Source: DASVEE01 sp036399695 (GTDB lineage: Bacteria > Acidobacteriota > Thermoanaerobaculia > Gp7-AA8). From it: DNA of 6,920 nucleotides. Below are positions 1-6,604 of the stretch, in pieces. A program made the position numbers and the translations under genes. Position 1 is the first letter of the stretch. Every line of letters starts with the position of its first letter. Below the pieces are notes generated by a model that was given only the letters and a program-made list of their open reading frames with translations, was not told where the DNA came from and made no database searches. The DNA is taken from contig DASWMP010000407.1 of assembly GCA_036399695.1 (NCBI GenBank), forward strand, positions 1 to 6,920. The letters run 5' to 3'.

Positions 1-8
1 TCTCGCGT

Positions 9-28
9 GACGGACAGGATTGTCCGTC
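9..28 (-). terminator. Hairpin behind the peptidase gene, probable transcription end
   Basis: GACGGACA and TGTCCGTC form a perfect 8-bp stem around a 4-base loop, 12 bases past the stop codon of the minus-strand peptidase gene. Read on the minus strand it is not followed by a T-run, so it is not a classical intrinsic terminator. It may instead stabilise the 3' end or act with Rho. Position and perfect pairing are seen directly; the role is inferred. Confidence 0.5.
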
Positions 29-40
29 CTCCACTTCACC

Positions 41-2089
41 TCACTTCTTCACGACCTTCAGCGCATTCTCCGCCGCGTGCAGCAGCGCGGCCGGGCCTAC
101 CGGGGCGCCGGTGGCGTGCTTCATCCACTGATCGGGCGTCACGCTGCCGTACGTCGACATGCGCTCGAACTCCTGGCCGATGTTGCCGGCCTTTTCCATC
201 TGCTCCTCGATCTGGTGGGCGATGAGATGGCCGACGGAGTAGTCCGGCAGATACAGGAAGTTGTTCACCATGTGCGCGTAGACGCCGAGCAGCACCACGT
301 CGCGCTTGTTGAAGATGCGGGCGTAGTACTTGTTCCAGACGTCTTTCGCGATCTGCACCGTGGCGTTCTTCAGCTCTTCCGGCGTGGCGTTCGGGTGGTC
401 GTACATCCAGTGCCACATGCCCATGTCGACGAGGCCGACGCCGGCGATCTCGTACGTGCCCCAGAAGTCGTTGAGGGCCTGCAGCGCGCGGCTCTCGTCG
501 TTCGGGCTGGCCAGGCCGAGGAGCTCGAGGTCCTTGGCCTGGAAGACGAACGCCAGTGCTTCGGTGAAGGCGGTGTTCGGGACGCTCGCCAGCGAGTAGT
601 AGTCGATGTGCTTGAGCGAGAACACCTGCTCCACGTTGTGCCCCATCTCGTGGACCGCGATGTTGAAGCCTTTGTAATCCATCCCTTCCGCGCCGACGCG
701 CGTGCGCAGGCGGGGATTGTCGCCGCGGCGTGACGCGGGCATGGCGTGGCCGGAGCCGCGGGCCGGATCGACTTCGATGTTGTTCGCGAGGTACTGGGCG
801 CGCGCTTTCGTGAAGCCGAGCTTCACCAGGAGGTTGGCCATGTCGGCCTTGTAGGCGGCGGCGTTCGGGTAGCGCTTGCGGGTGATGGCGTCGAGCTCCG
901 CTTCACTGTAGGTGCCGCGCGGGCGGAAGCCGTTGTACCAGAGGTCGAACGGCTCGAGCTTGCGTCCGAGGCGTTGCTCGATGAGCTTTGCCACACGGGG
1001 AGCGAGCGGCGAGGAGAGCACTTCCTCCAGCATGGCCCGCACGCGGACCTCGGGAAGCTGGCGGCCCTCCTCGAAGCTGCGCTGGATGTGCGTCGGCGCG
1101 GTGGGGGAGTAGGGATCGACGAGCTTCGCCGCGCGGAAGGCCTTGAGGATCGTGGCGTAGCGCGAGTTTGCTTCGGTCTTGTGGCCGGAGGTGTGACCCT
1201 CCGCGTCTTTGACGGCGGCCGGCTTCACCTCGTTGCTGTAGGGGCTCCAGTCGACGTTCGGATTGTCGATGACCTGCTCCGGGATCGAGGAGTCGACGAT
1301 GCGCTCCATGGCCCGCTGGATGAGGCGCTGTTTCGGCAGGCCGACTTTCGGATCGAGGCTGTAGTTGGCCTTGATCTCGTCGCGCAGGTTCCAGTGCTCG
1401 AGCAGGCGCATGCCGGCGGGAAAGAGGCGGTTGCCCTGCTCGTCGAGCAGGTGGTGCATCCATAGGTTGTAGGTGGCGACGTATTGCGAGGTCTCGGCGT
1501 ACGCTTTTCCATACGCGAGGTTGACCTCGGACGGGATGCGCTTGGAGAAGCGCCCGGCGAGCTTCGTCTCCGCCCACTGCCGCCGCGACCATTTCTCTCC
1601 CTCGGCGAGCCGCTCTTCGAGCGTCGTCAGCGGGAAGTTGAGGAGGACGACGAAGGCGAGCTTGTTGGCGAAGAGGTCGTCAGTGAGATGCGCGCCCGCC
1701 TCGTAGCCGGCCATGATCTCGTCGAACGGGTAGATCGGCCCGAGGTCGAGGTCGGACTGCCAGTCGAGATCGCGGCCGATCTCGTTGAGGTGGCCGTCGA
1801 GCGATTCGAAGACGAACTGCGCGCGGTTGAAGAGCGCGTCGAGCGTGACGGCATCGCCGGCGAAATGCGTGCGCACCAGTTCCTCGAAATCGGCGGCCGT
1901 GCCGTCCTCCGCGCGCCAGAACTGCGCGGCCTGTTTCATGCCGCGCCGCAACCGCGCGCGCTGCCCTTCGCCGTATTTGGCGACGAGCTCGGTCTCGAGT
2001 TTCTGCATCGACGAATCGACGTTCTGTTGTGCTGATGCCGTGACGGTCATGAAGATCGCGAGCAGCGTAAGAGTGAAGTTTCGAACCAC
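41..2089 (-). CDS. Secreted gluzincin-type zinc metallopeptidase (M3/M2-like)
   Basis: A predicted 682-residue exported zinc peptidase. Residues 1-20 form a signal peptide: MVRN, a hydrophobic stretch, then ASA before QQ, which is a good signal peptidase I site. The catalytic motif HEMGH lies at residues 480-484 (H480, E481, H484). A second glutamate, E510 in AFTEALAF, is a plausible third zinc ligand. HExxH plus a Glu about 26 residues later is the clan MA(E) pattern of M3 oligopeptidases and M2 dipeptidyl carboxypeptidases. The local sequence is not a clean match to either, so the family is left open. The C-terminal region (YLPDYSVGHLIAHQIEEQ) is also reminiscent of M2/M3-like helical enzymes. 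The frame stays open upstream to a GTG at 2134, but GTG at 2087-2089 is preferred because AAGGAGG sits 6 bases before it and only this start puts the signal peptide at the N terminus. It is divergent from the lanthipeptide genes and probably a separate transcription unit acting outside the cytoplasm. A part in peptide maturation is not shown. Confidence 0.9.
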   Translation of the reverse strand: MVRNFTLTLLAIFMTVTASAQQNVDSSMQKLETELVAKYGEGQRARLRRGMKQAAQFWRAEDGTAADFEELVRTHFAGDAVTLDALFNRAQFVFESLDGHLNEIGRDLDWQSDLDLGPIYPFDEIMAGYEAGAHLTDDLFANKLAFVVLLNFPLTTLEERLAEGEKWSRRQWAETKLAGRFSKRIPSEVNLAYGKAYAETSQYVATYNLWMHHLLDEQGNRLFPAGMRLLEHWNLRDEIKANYSLDPKVGLPKQRLIQRAMERIVDSSIPEQVIDNPNVDWSPYSNEVKPAAVKDAEGHTSGHKTEANSRYATILKAFRAAKLVDPYSPTAPTHIQRSFEEGRQLPEVRVRAMLEEVLSSPLAPRVAKLIEQRLGRKLEPFDLWYNGFRPRGTYSEAELDAITRKRYPNAAAYKADMANLLVKLGFTKARAQYLANNIEVDPARGSGHAMPASRRGDNPRLRTRVGAEGMDYKGFNIAVHEMGHNVEQVFSLKHIDYYSLASVPNTAFTEALAFVFQAKDLELLGLASPNDESRALQALNDFWGTYEIAGVGLVDMGMWHWMYDHPNATPEELKNATVQIAKDVWNKYYARIFNKRDVVLLGVYAHMVNNFLYLPDYSVGHLIAHQIEEQMEKAGNIGQEFERMSTYGSVTPDQWMKHATGAPVGPAALLHAAENALKVVKK

Positions 2090-2095
2090 GCGTGC

Positions 2096-2102
2096 CCTCC
2101 TT
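2096..2102 (-). promoter_or_regulatory. Shine-Dalgarno site of the peptidase gene
   Basis: On the minus strand AAGGAGG is followed after 6 bases by GTG at 2087-2089. This decides the start. The longer frame, from GTG at 2134, would put the ribosome binding site inside the coding sequence and bury the signal peptide behind 15 extra residues. Confidence 0.85.
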
Positions 2103-2212
2103 GCGCCACGGATCATAGCTTGGGAAATCGTCACAACGTGACGTTTCAGTCAACCGCATAACTGTCACTTGCATCTACATCAATCCGGAACGATGTTGAA
2201 GTCATCTCAATT
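2103..2212. promoter_or_regulatory. Divergent promoter region of peptidase and lanthipeptide genes
   Basis: This is the space between the two outward-facing ribosome binding sites, and is clearly less GC-rich than the genes. Both transcription units must be driven from here or from overlapping sequence. I found no convincing -35/-10 pair. TTGCAT (2169-2174) and GATGTT (2192-2197), spaced 17 bases, are a weak plus-strand candidate. GTCA recurs at 2130, 2150 and 2164, which may be chance. The palindrome at 2129-2143 is listed separately. Confidence 0.5.
2129..2143. promoter_or_regulatory. Perfect palindrome, candidate operator
   Basis: CGTCAC-AAC-GTGACG is a 6-3-6 perfect inverted repeat. Beyond one mismatch the symmetry continues with AA on the left and TT on the right. 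With the corrected peptidase start it lies wholly in non-coding DNA, about 40 bases upstream of that start and about 80 upstream of the precursor start. Size and symmetry suit a dimeric regulator, but no regulator gene is in the window and the motif is not one I can assign to a family. Confidence 0.4.
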
Positions 2213-2220
2213 AGGAGGAG
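2213..2220 (+). promoter_or_regulatory. Strong Shine-Dalgarno site of the precursor peptide
   Basis: AGGAGGAG begins 12 bases before the ATG at 2225, leaving 6 bases between AGGAGG and the start. This near-ideal site is the main evidence that the short frame behind it is translated, and fits the high expression expected of a RiPP precursor. The lanC gene downstream has no comparable site. Confidence 0.85.
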
Positions 2221-2224
2221 ATAC

Positions 2225-2380
2225 ATGGATCACAAAGATGTAAGTCTGGAGCTGTCCGTCGAAACCATCGCCGTACTGTGTACTGCCGACGCCGAGAACC
2301 CGCGCCCCGAAGAGCAGTCGCTCGACCTCGAAGGCCGGAATCGCGGCACCATGCTCAGCCCTCGCTTCTGCTGCCCGTAG
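2225..2380 (+). CDS. Putative class I lanthipeptide precursor (LanA), 51 residues
   Basis: A short acidic peptide directly upstream of lanC and lanB with a strong ribosome binding site. Residues 7-18 read SLELSVETIAVL, fitting the LxLxxETIxxL leader motif of many non-Firmicute class I lanthipeptide precursors, which takes the place of the FNLD box recognised by NisB-like enzymes. An acidic, Pro-containing middle follows (ENPRPEEQSLDLEG, residues 24-37). The C terminus is TMLSPRFCCP (42-51) with T42 and S45 as dehydration candidates and C49 and C50 as ring-forming thiols. C19/T20 and S32 lie further up, probably in the leader. There is no Gly-Gly cleavage site, so the leader/core boundary is unknown; EGRNRG (36-41) just before the Ser/Thr/Cys segment is one possible region. 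The core would be short, with at most two C-terminal rings. Identification rests on context, leader motif and C-terminal composition, not on a match to a known product. Confidence 0.8.
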   Translation: MDHKDVSLELSVETIAVLCTADAENPRPEEQSLDLEGRNRGTMLSPRFCCP

Positions 2381-2402
2381 CGCGAGGTGCCTTCTTTTCG
2401 TC

Positions 2403-2429
2403 GGGCGCCGCTCCTCCGGGGCGGCGCCC
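2403..2429 (+). terminator. GC hairpin between precursor and cyclase genes, likely attenuator
   Basis: GGGCGCCGCTCC pairs with GGGGCGGCGCCC around a TCC loop: 12 pairs including one G-T wobble. It starts 22 bases after the precursor stop. No T-run follows, so it would be leaky as a terminator. RiPP operons often carry such a structure after the precursor to make more precursor than enzyme by partial termination or by protecting the upstream mRNA end. The structure is seen; the role is inferred. Confidence 0.6.
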
Positions 2430-2447
2430 TGTGAGCCGTGACAGAGC

Positions 2448-2573
2448 ACGATGGGACGAATGGGACACATGCGACACATGGGACACATGGGAGCCAGAGC
2501 TGTTGACGCATCGCAGGTGGCTGATGACTCCCATCTGTCTCATCGGTCCCATAGGTCCCATTCGTCCCATCGT
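2448..2573. repeat. Long imperfect palindrome of 9-bp ATGGGACNN units
   Basis: Two 49-base arms (2448-2496 and 2525-2573) are inverted copies matching at 41 of 49 positions, the outer 19 exactly, around a 28-base loop. Each arm is an array of 9-base units of the form ATGGGACNN (left) or its complement (right), partly degenerate. It looks like an intergenic palindromic repeat element rather than coding sequence. In RNA it would form a long hairpin. Translated, it gives a low-complexity Met/Gly/His stretch and then a Ser/His/Arg stretch, which are not part of any LanC domain. It fills the gap between the attenuator-like hairpin and the conserved part of lanC. Confidence 0.85.
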
Positions 2574-3773
2574 TACTCCTGGTCTCCGCTGCTCACGGGC
2601 ACCGCGGCGGAGCGCGCGCTCGCGGTGGCGCACGAGCTGGCCGATACGCTCGAGGACACACCGGTTACCGATGCGGCCATCAGCGCCGGCAATGCGGGGA
2701 TCGCGCTGTTTCTTGCGTACGCGGGCCGCGAAAACGCGGCGCGCCAGCATCTCGCCGACGCCGCGCGGGTGATGGCGTCCACGGTCATCGGGCCCTCGCT
2801 GTACTACGGCTTCCCCGGGATCGGCTGGGCGTCGCTCCTGCTCCGGCGCCACGGCGTGATCACGAGTGACGATGCGCCGTTCGCGAAGATCGACGCCACG
2901 CTCGCGGCCTTTCTCGACCGGCCGCACTGGCCGTGGCACGTCGATCTGGTGAGCGGCGTGGCGGGGCTGGCGGTGTATGCGCTGGCGCGGCTGCCGGATG
3001 CGCAGGCGGAGCGTTGCCTCGAGCTGATCGTGCGCGCGCTGGAGGAGACGTCGCAGGAGACTGCCGAAGGGATCGTCTGGTTCACGCCGCCGTCGCTGCT
3101 CACCGACGAGGTGTTGAAGAAAGCGCCCCAGGGTTACTTCGACTACGGCGTGGCGCACGGTCTGCCGGGCGTGATCGCGGCACTGGCGGGCAGCGTCCGC
3201 GCCGGTGTGGCCACCGGGCCGGCCATGCGCCTGCTCGAAGGGGCGGTGCGCACGCTGCGTGCGGTGCGGTTGCCGTCGGGCAATTTCCCGGGACTGGTGG
3301 GCACGGGCCTCGACACGCGTGTGGCGCGGCTGGCGTGGTGCTACGGCGCGCCGGGGATCGCCGTGACGCTGTTGCGGGCGAGCGAAGCGGCAGGGCGCGA
3401 GGACTGGCGCGAGGAAGCGCTGGACGCCGGACGCTGGGCCGCGCGCCGTTCCGATGAAGACTCGGGCGTCGTGGACGCCGGCTTCTGCCACGGCGCTGCC
3501 GGCGTCGCGCACATGTTCAACGTGCTGTATCAGGCCACCGGCGAGCCGCTGTTCGCCGAGGCGGCGCGGCACTGGCTGGAGCGGACGCTGGACCTGCGCG
3601 TGGCCGGCCGCGGCCTCGCCGGCTACGGTGCGTTCGCGCCGACCGCGCCGGCCGGGTCGCAATGGGTGGCGGAGCCGGGGATGGCCGACGGCATCGCCGG
3701 AATCGGCGCGACGCTCGTCGCCGCCACGACGCACGCACCGCCGGAATGGGATGCGATGTTCCTGCTGCGATGA
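2451..3773 (+). CDS. lanC: LanC lanthionine synthetase (cyclase), start uncertain
   Basis: A zinc cyclase that adds Cys thiols to Dha/Dhb to form (methyl)lanthionine rings. The frame from ATG 2451 gives 440 residues, and the conserved protein begins near WSPLL (residue 44), leaving about 397 residues, normal for LanC. Residues matching the NisC active site from memory are all present: D165 (HVDLVSG), H236 (GVAHGLPG), R293, C297 and Y298 (RLAWCYGAPG), and C346-H347 (GFCHGAAG), which gives the Zn ligands C297, C346 and H347. GxxG repeats of the alpha-toroid fold are visible, starting at SAGNAGIALFLAYAG. The first 41 residues come from the repeat palindrome (2448-2573). Possible starts that keep the whole domain are ATGs at 2451, 2460, 2469, 2478 and 2487 or GTG at 2517, none with a good Shine-Dalgarno site. 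An in-frame TGA at 2439-2441 closes the frame upstream. The stop overlaps the lanB start (ATGA). Function is secure; the N terminus is not. Confidence 0.92.
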   Translation: MGRMGHMRHMGHMGARAVDASQVADDSHLSHRSHRSHSSHRYSWSPLLTGTAAERALAVAHELADTLEDTPVTDAAISAGNAGIALFLAYAGRENAARQHLADAARVMASTVIGPSLYYGFPGIGWASLLLRRHGVITSDDAPFAKIDATLAAFLDRPHWPWHVDLVSGVAGLAVYALARLPDAQAERCLELIVRALEETSQETAEGIVWFTPPSLLTDEVLKKAPQGYFDYGVAHGLPGVIAALAGSVRAGVATGPAMRLLEGAVRTLRAVRLPSGNFPGLVGTGLDTRVARLAWCYGAPGIAVTLLRASEAAGREDWREEALDAGRWAARRSDEDSGVVDAGFCHGAAGVAHMFNVLYQATGEPLFAEAARHWLERTLDLRVAGRGLAGYGAFAPTAPAGSQWVAEPGMADGIAGIGATLVAATTHAPPEWDAMFLLR

Positions 3774-6604
3774 CTCTCGAGCCTTCAGGATTCTTCGTGC
3801 TGCGCACGCCGCTGCTGCCGTTCGAGACGATTCTCGAATGGCAGCAGGCGGAAGACCGCGAGGCCTTCCTCTTTGCGCTCGCCGCACGTCCGGAGATCCG
3901 TGACGCGTTGCGCATCGCCTCGCGCGATTTCGACGCGGCGCTGGAACGGCCGAACCGGCGCGTGGTGCTGGCGCTGGCGCGCTACGTGGCGCGGATGGCG
4001 TCGCGGCCGACGCCGTTCGGCCTCTTCGCCGGAACCAGCGTCGGGACGATTGCCGCCGGGACGTTGCTCGAGCTGCCGCCGCTCGCCGCATACGAGCGGG
4101 CAGCGAACGTCGGTCTGCACGCGCTGGATACGTTCGCGCGCGAGCTGCCGGAGGACGTGCGTGAGCGGGCGACGCTGGTCCCGAACTCGACGCTCTACGA
4201 GCTGGGCGGGCAGTTCCGCTATATCGCCGGCAAGCAGCTCCGGGGCGTGCGCGCGGCGGCGGAACCGCGGCGGGCGGTGGAACTGGCCCGCGGCGGCATC
4301 ACGCGCGAGGCGCTGACCGAGGCGTTGACGCGCGAGCTCGGCCTCGCCCGTGAAAGAGTTGCGGCGTTCGTCGCGCAGCTCGTGGCGAACGGGATTCTCG
4401 TCGCCGACGTTCGCCCGCGCGTCACGTCCTTCGATCCGCTGGCGGAGCTCTCGGCACGATTGCGCGGGGCCGATGCCGCGTCGGCGGCGAACCTGGAGGC
4501 GTTCGCACGCGGCAGTCACGAGCAGCACGTCACGCTGCGCAAGCCGTCGCCTTCGCTCGCCCTCGGCACAGCGGTGGCGAACGAGCTCGCGCGTGCCGCC
4601 GAGGTGCTGCAGAAGATCTTTGGAGCGGCGGCTCTCGATCCCGTGCGGCGCTTCCGCGAGGAGTTCGTCAAGCGGTACGACACACGCTTCGTGCCGCTGC
4701 TCGAAGCGCTGGACGACGAGCTGGGAGTAGGCTTCACCGGCTTCGGCGAGGATTCGATCGACGATGTGCCGCTCCTCGCCGGATTGCATTTCCCCACGGA
4801 TGCGCGCACCCCCCGCTGGTTGCCGTGTCATGCACTGCTGCTCGAGAAGGTGGGACAGGGTGCGCTGAGCGGGACGACGGAGCTCGTGCTGACGGGGGAG
4901 GACGTGGAACGGATGGCCGCGCGCGACGCGCTGCCGCTGCCCGACGCTTTCGCCGCGATCGGCGCGGTGGTGCGCGGCAGCGGCCCTCCCTGCGTGCTGG
5001 TGCATGCGGTGGTCGGTCCGAGCGGCGCCATCGCGCTCGGCCGCTTCTGCCAGACGGATGCGGAGCTGGACGGCTGGGTGCGCCGCCATCTGCGGGATGA
5101 GGAGCGGCTGCGTCCGGAGGCGATTTTCGCGGAGGTGGTGCATCTGCCGGAGGACCGCGCCGGCAACGTGGTGGCCCGTCCTCCGCTCCGCGATCACGAG
5201 ATCCCGTTCCTCGGCGACTCGGGCCTGCCGCGCGAACGTCAGGTCGACGCGGCGGACCTCCTGCTCGGCGTCGCCGGCCAGCGCCTCGTTCTCTGGTCGC
5301 GCACACTCGACCGCGAGATCGTCCCGCGGGTCACGAGCGCGCACGATTACAAGACCCATGGAGTCAGCGCGTACCGCTTCCTCGCGGCGATGCAGCGCGA
5401 TGGCGTGTCGGGCGCGCTGTACTGGGACTGGGGTCCGCTGATGTCGCTGCCCTTCCGGCCGCGCGTGCGGGTGGGGAACGCGATCCTCTCGCGGGCGTCA
5501 TGGACGGTGAGCACCGACGCGCTGCGCGAAGGCCCGCTGCCGGGGATGCCGCGCTTCGTCGTGCTGGTCGACGGCGATCACGAGCTGCTGGTCGACTGGC
5601 AGAACCCGATGACCATCGAGGCGCTCCTCGCCGCGGCGACGCGCGCAAAGCAGGTGAGGCTCGACGAGGTGCTGCCGTCGCCGGAAGCGCTGGCGGTGCA
5701 GGGTCCGGAAGGGCATTTCACGCACGAGGTGGTGGTGCCGTTCACGCGTAGCGAGAGCACGACCCGCGCGGTGGCGCGTCCGGTCGTGCATCCGGCGGCA
5801 GTGCGCTCGTTCGCGCCGGGCAGCGAGTGGAGCTACTTCCGGCTGTACACCGGCTACGCAACCGCGGACCGCCTGCTCACTGAAATGATCGCGCCGCTGG
5901 CGCGCGGGCTGCGCTGGTTCTTCGTGCGCTACAACGACGACGGCGGCTTCCATCTGCGCGTCCGCTTCCACTGCCTGGAGCCGGAGCGGATGCTCGAGCT
6001 CGCGCGCGTCTTCGCCGCCAACCCGCTGATCTCGCGCGTGGAGCTCGGCACGTACGAGCGGGAGCTGGAACGCTACGGCGGGCCGGCGGCGATGGCTCTC
6101 GCGGAGGAGCTGTTCTGCGCGGACAGCGACGCGGTGGTGAAGCTGCTGCCGTACGCGGCTGCGCTGCGCTGGCAGCTCGCGGTGTACGGCAGCGATGTGC
6201 TGCTGACGGACCTCGGCCTCGATGCTGACGAGCAGCGCGCGTTGCTGGCGAAGCTGGTGGCAGGCTACGGCCATGAGTTCCGCGTCGATCGGATTCTCCG
6301 CGACGAGCTGGCCCGCAACACGCGCGACCGGGCGGGGACGCTGCGCGCGTGCTACGAGACCGCGCCGACGCAGCCGTGGCACGCCGCGTACCGCGAACGC
6401 TCGGAGCGCGTGGCCCCGCTGGGCCGCGAGCTGCGCCGCTGCGCGACGGGTGAGCCGTACCTCGACCTCGCCGCAAGCGTGCTGCACATGCACCTGAACC
6501 GCTGGCTGCGCTCCGCCCCAAGAAAGCAGGAGCTGGTGATCTACGACCAGTTGCAGCGATTGCACGTGTCGCGCGAAGCACGCGGGCGCGTGGGGGAGCG
6601 GTAG
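3770..6604 (+). CDS. lanB: LanB lanthipeptide dehydratase, full length
   Basis: A 944-residue class I dehydratase containing both the glutamylation domain (about 1-640) and the C-terminal SpaB_C-type elimination domain (about 680-930). Family enzymes transfer Glu from Glu-tRNA to Ser/Thr of the precursor, then eliminate it to give Dha/Dhb. The N terminus FFVLRTP has R12, where NisB has the essential R14. R75, R79 and T81 in RMASRPTPFGLFAG match NisB R83, R87 and T89. In the elimination part, WFFVRYNDDGG and HLRVRF (R730, R732), ERELERYGG (E765, R768) and LHMHLNRW (H906) match the NisB elimination residues R784, R786, E823, R826 and H961; the correspondences are from memory, not a computed alignment. 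The start at 3770 overlaps the lanC stop as ATGA and gives the normal N terminus. The frame is open further upstream (ATG at 3662), but that stretch is Arg-rich out-of-frame lanC sequence. The fused form rules out the split LanB arrangement of thiopeptides. Confidence 0.95.
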   Translation: MTLEPSGFFVLRTPLLPFETILEWQQAEDREAFLFALAARPEIRDALRIASRDFDAALERPNRRVVLALARYVARMASRPTPFGLFAGTSVGTIAAGTLLELPPLAAYERAANVGLHALDTFARELPEDVRERATLVPNSTLYELGGQFRYIAGKQLRGVRAAAEPRRAVELARGGITREALTEALTRELGLARERVAAFVAQLVANGILVADVRPRVTSFDPLAELSARLRGADAASAANLEAFARGSHEQHVTLRKPSPSLALGTAVANELARAAEVLQKIFGAAALDPVRRFREEFVKRYDTRFVPLLEALDDELGVGFTGFGEDSIDDVPLLAGLHFPTDARTPRWLPCHALLLEKVGQGALSGTTELVLTGEDVERMAARDALPLPDAFAAIGAVVRGSGPPCVLVHAVVGPSGAIALGRFCQTDAELDGWVRRHLRDEERLRPEAIFAEVVHLPEDRAGNVVARPPLRDHEIPFLGDSGLPRERQVDAADLLLGVAGQRLVLWSRTLDREIVPRVTSAHDYKTHGVSAYRFLAAMQRDGVSGALYWDWGPLMSLPFRPRVRVGNAILSRASWTVSTDALREGPLPGMPRFVVLVDGDHELLVDWQNPMTIEALLAAATRAKQVRLDEVLPSPEALAVQGPEGHFTHEVVVPFTRSESTTRAVARPVVHPAAVRSFAPGSEWSYFRLYTGYATADRLLTEMIAPLARGLRWFFVRYNDDGGFHLRVRFHCLEPERMLELARVFAANPLISRVELGTYERELERYGGPAAMALAEELFCADSDAVVKLLPYAAALRWQLAVYGSDVLLTDLGLDADEQRALLAKLVAGYGHEFRVDRILRDELARNTRDRAGTLRACYETAPTQPWHAAYRERSERVAPLGRELRRCATGEPYLDLAASVLHMHLNRWLRSAPRKQELVIYDQLQRLHVSREARGRVGER

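Noticed and set aside
20..1465. Two long plus-strand frames (20-733 and 746-1465) opposite the peptidase gene
   Set aside because: They are antisense to a gene with signal peptide, active-site motif and ribosome binding site; their Val/Arg/Asp-rich composition mirrors the real gene.
2207..2511. Minus-strand short frames over the precursor, with Cys/Met/Pro repeats
   Set aside because: The Cys-rich pattern is just the 9-bp repeat read on the other strand; no ribosome binding site supports these frames, and the plus-strand precursor has one.
2448..2573. The ATGGGACNN repeats as a CRISPR array
   Set aside because: The units are 9 bases with no spacers of CRISPR length, and the two arms are inverted relative to each other.
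3662..3769. N-terminal extension of LanB from the upstream ATG at 3662
   Set aside because: The 36 extra residues are Arg/Gly-rich out-of-frame lanC sequence; ATG 3770 in the ATGA overlap gives the normal LanB N terminus FFVLRTP.
2355..4091. A 578-codon minus-strand frame across lanC and the start of lanB
   Set aside because: It is an Arg/Pro-rich shadow of lanC and lanB that also runs through the palindrome; no motif supports it.
3785..5359. A 524-codon open frame on the minus strand across lanB
   Set aside because: It is antisense to a clearly recognisable dehydratase, has an Arg/Gln/Ala-rich composition typical of high-GC shadow frames, and shows no domain motif.
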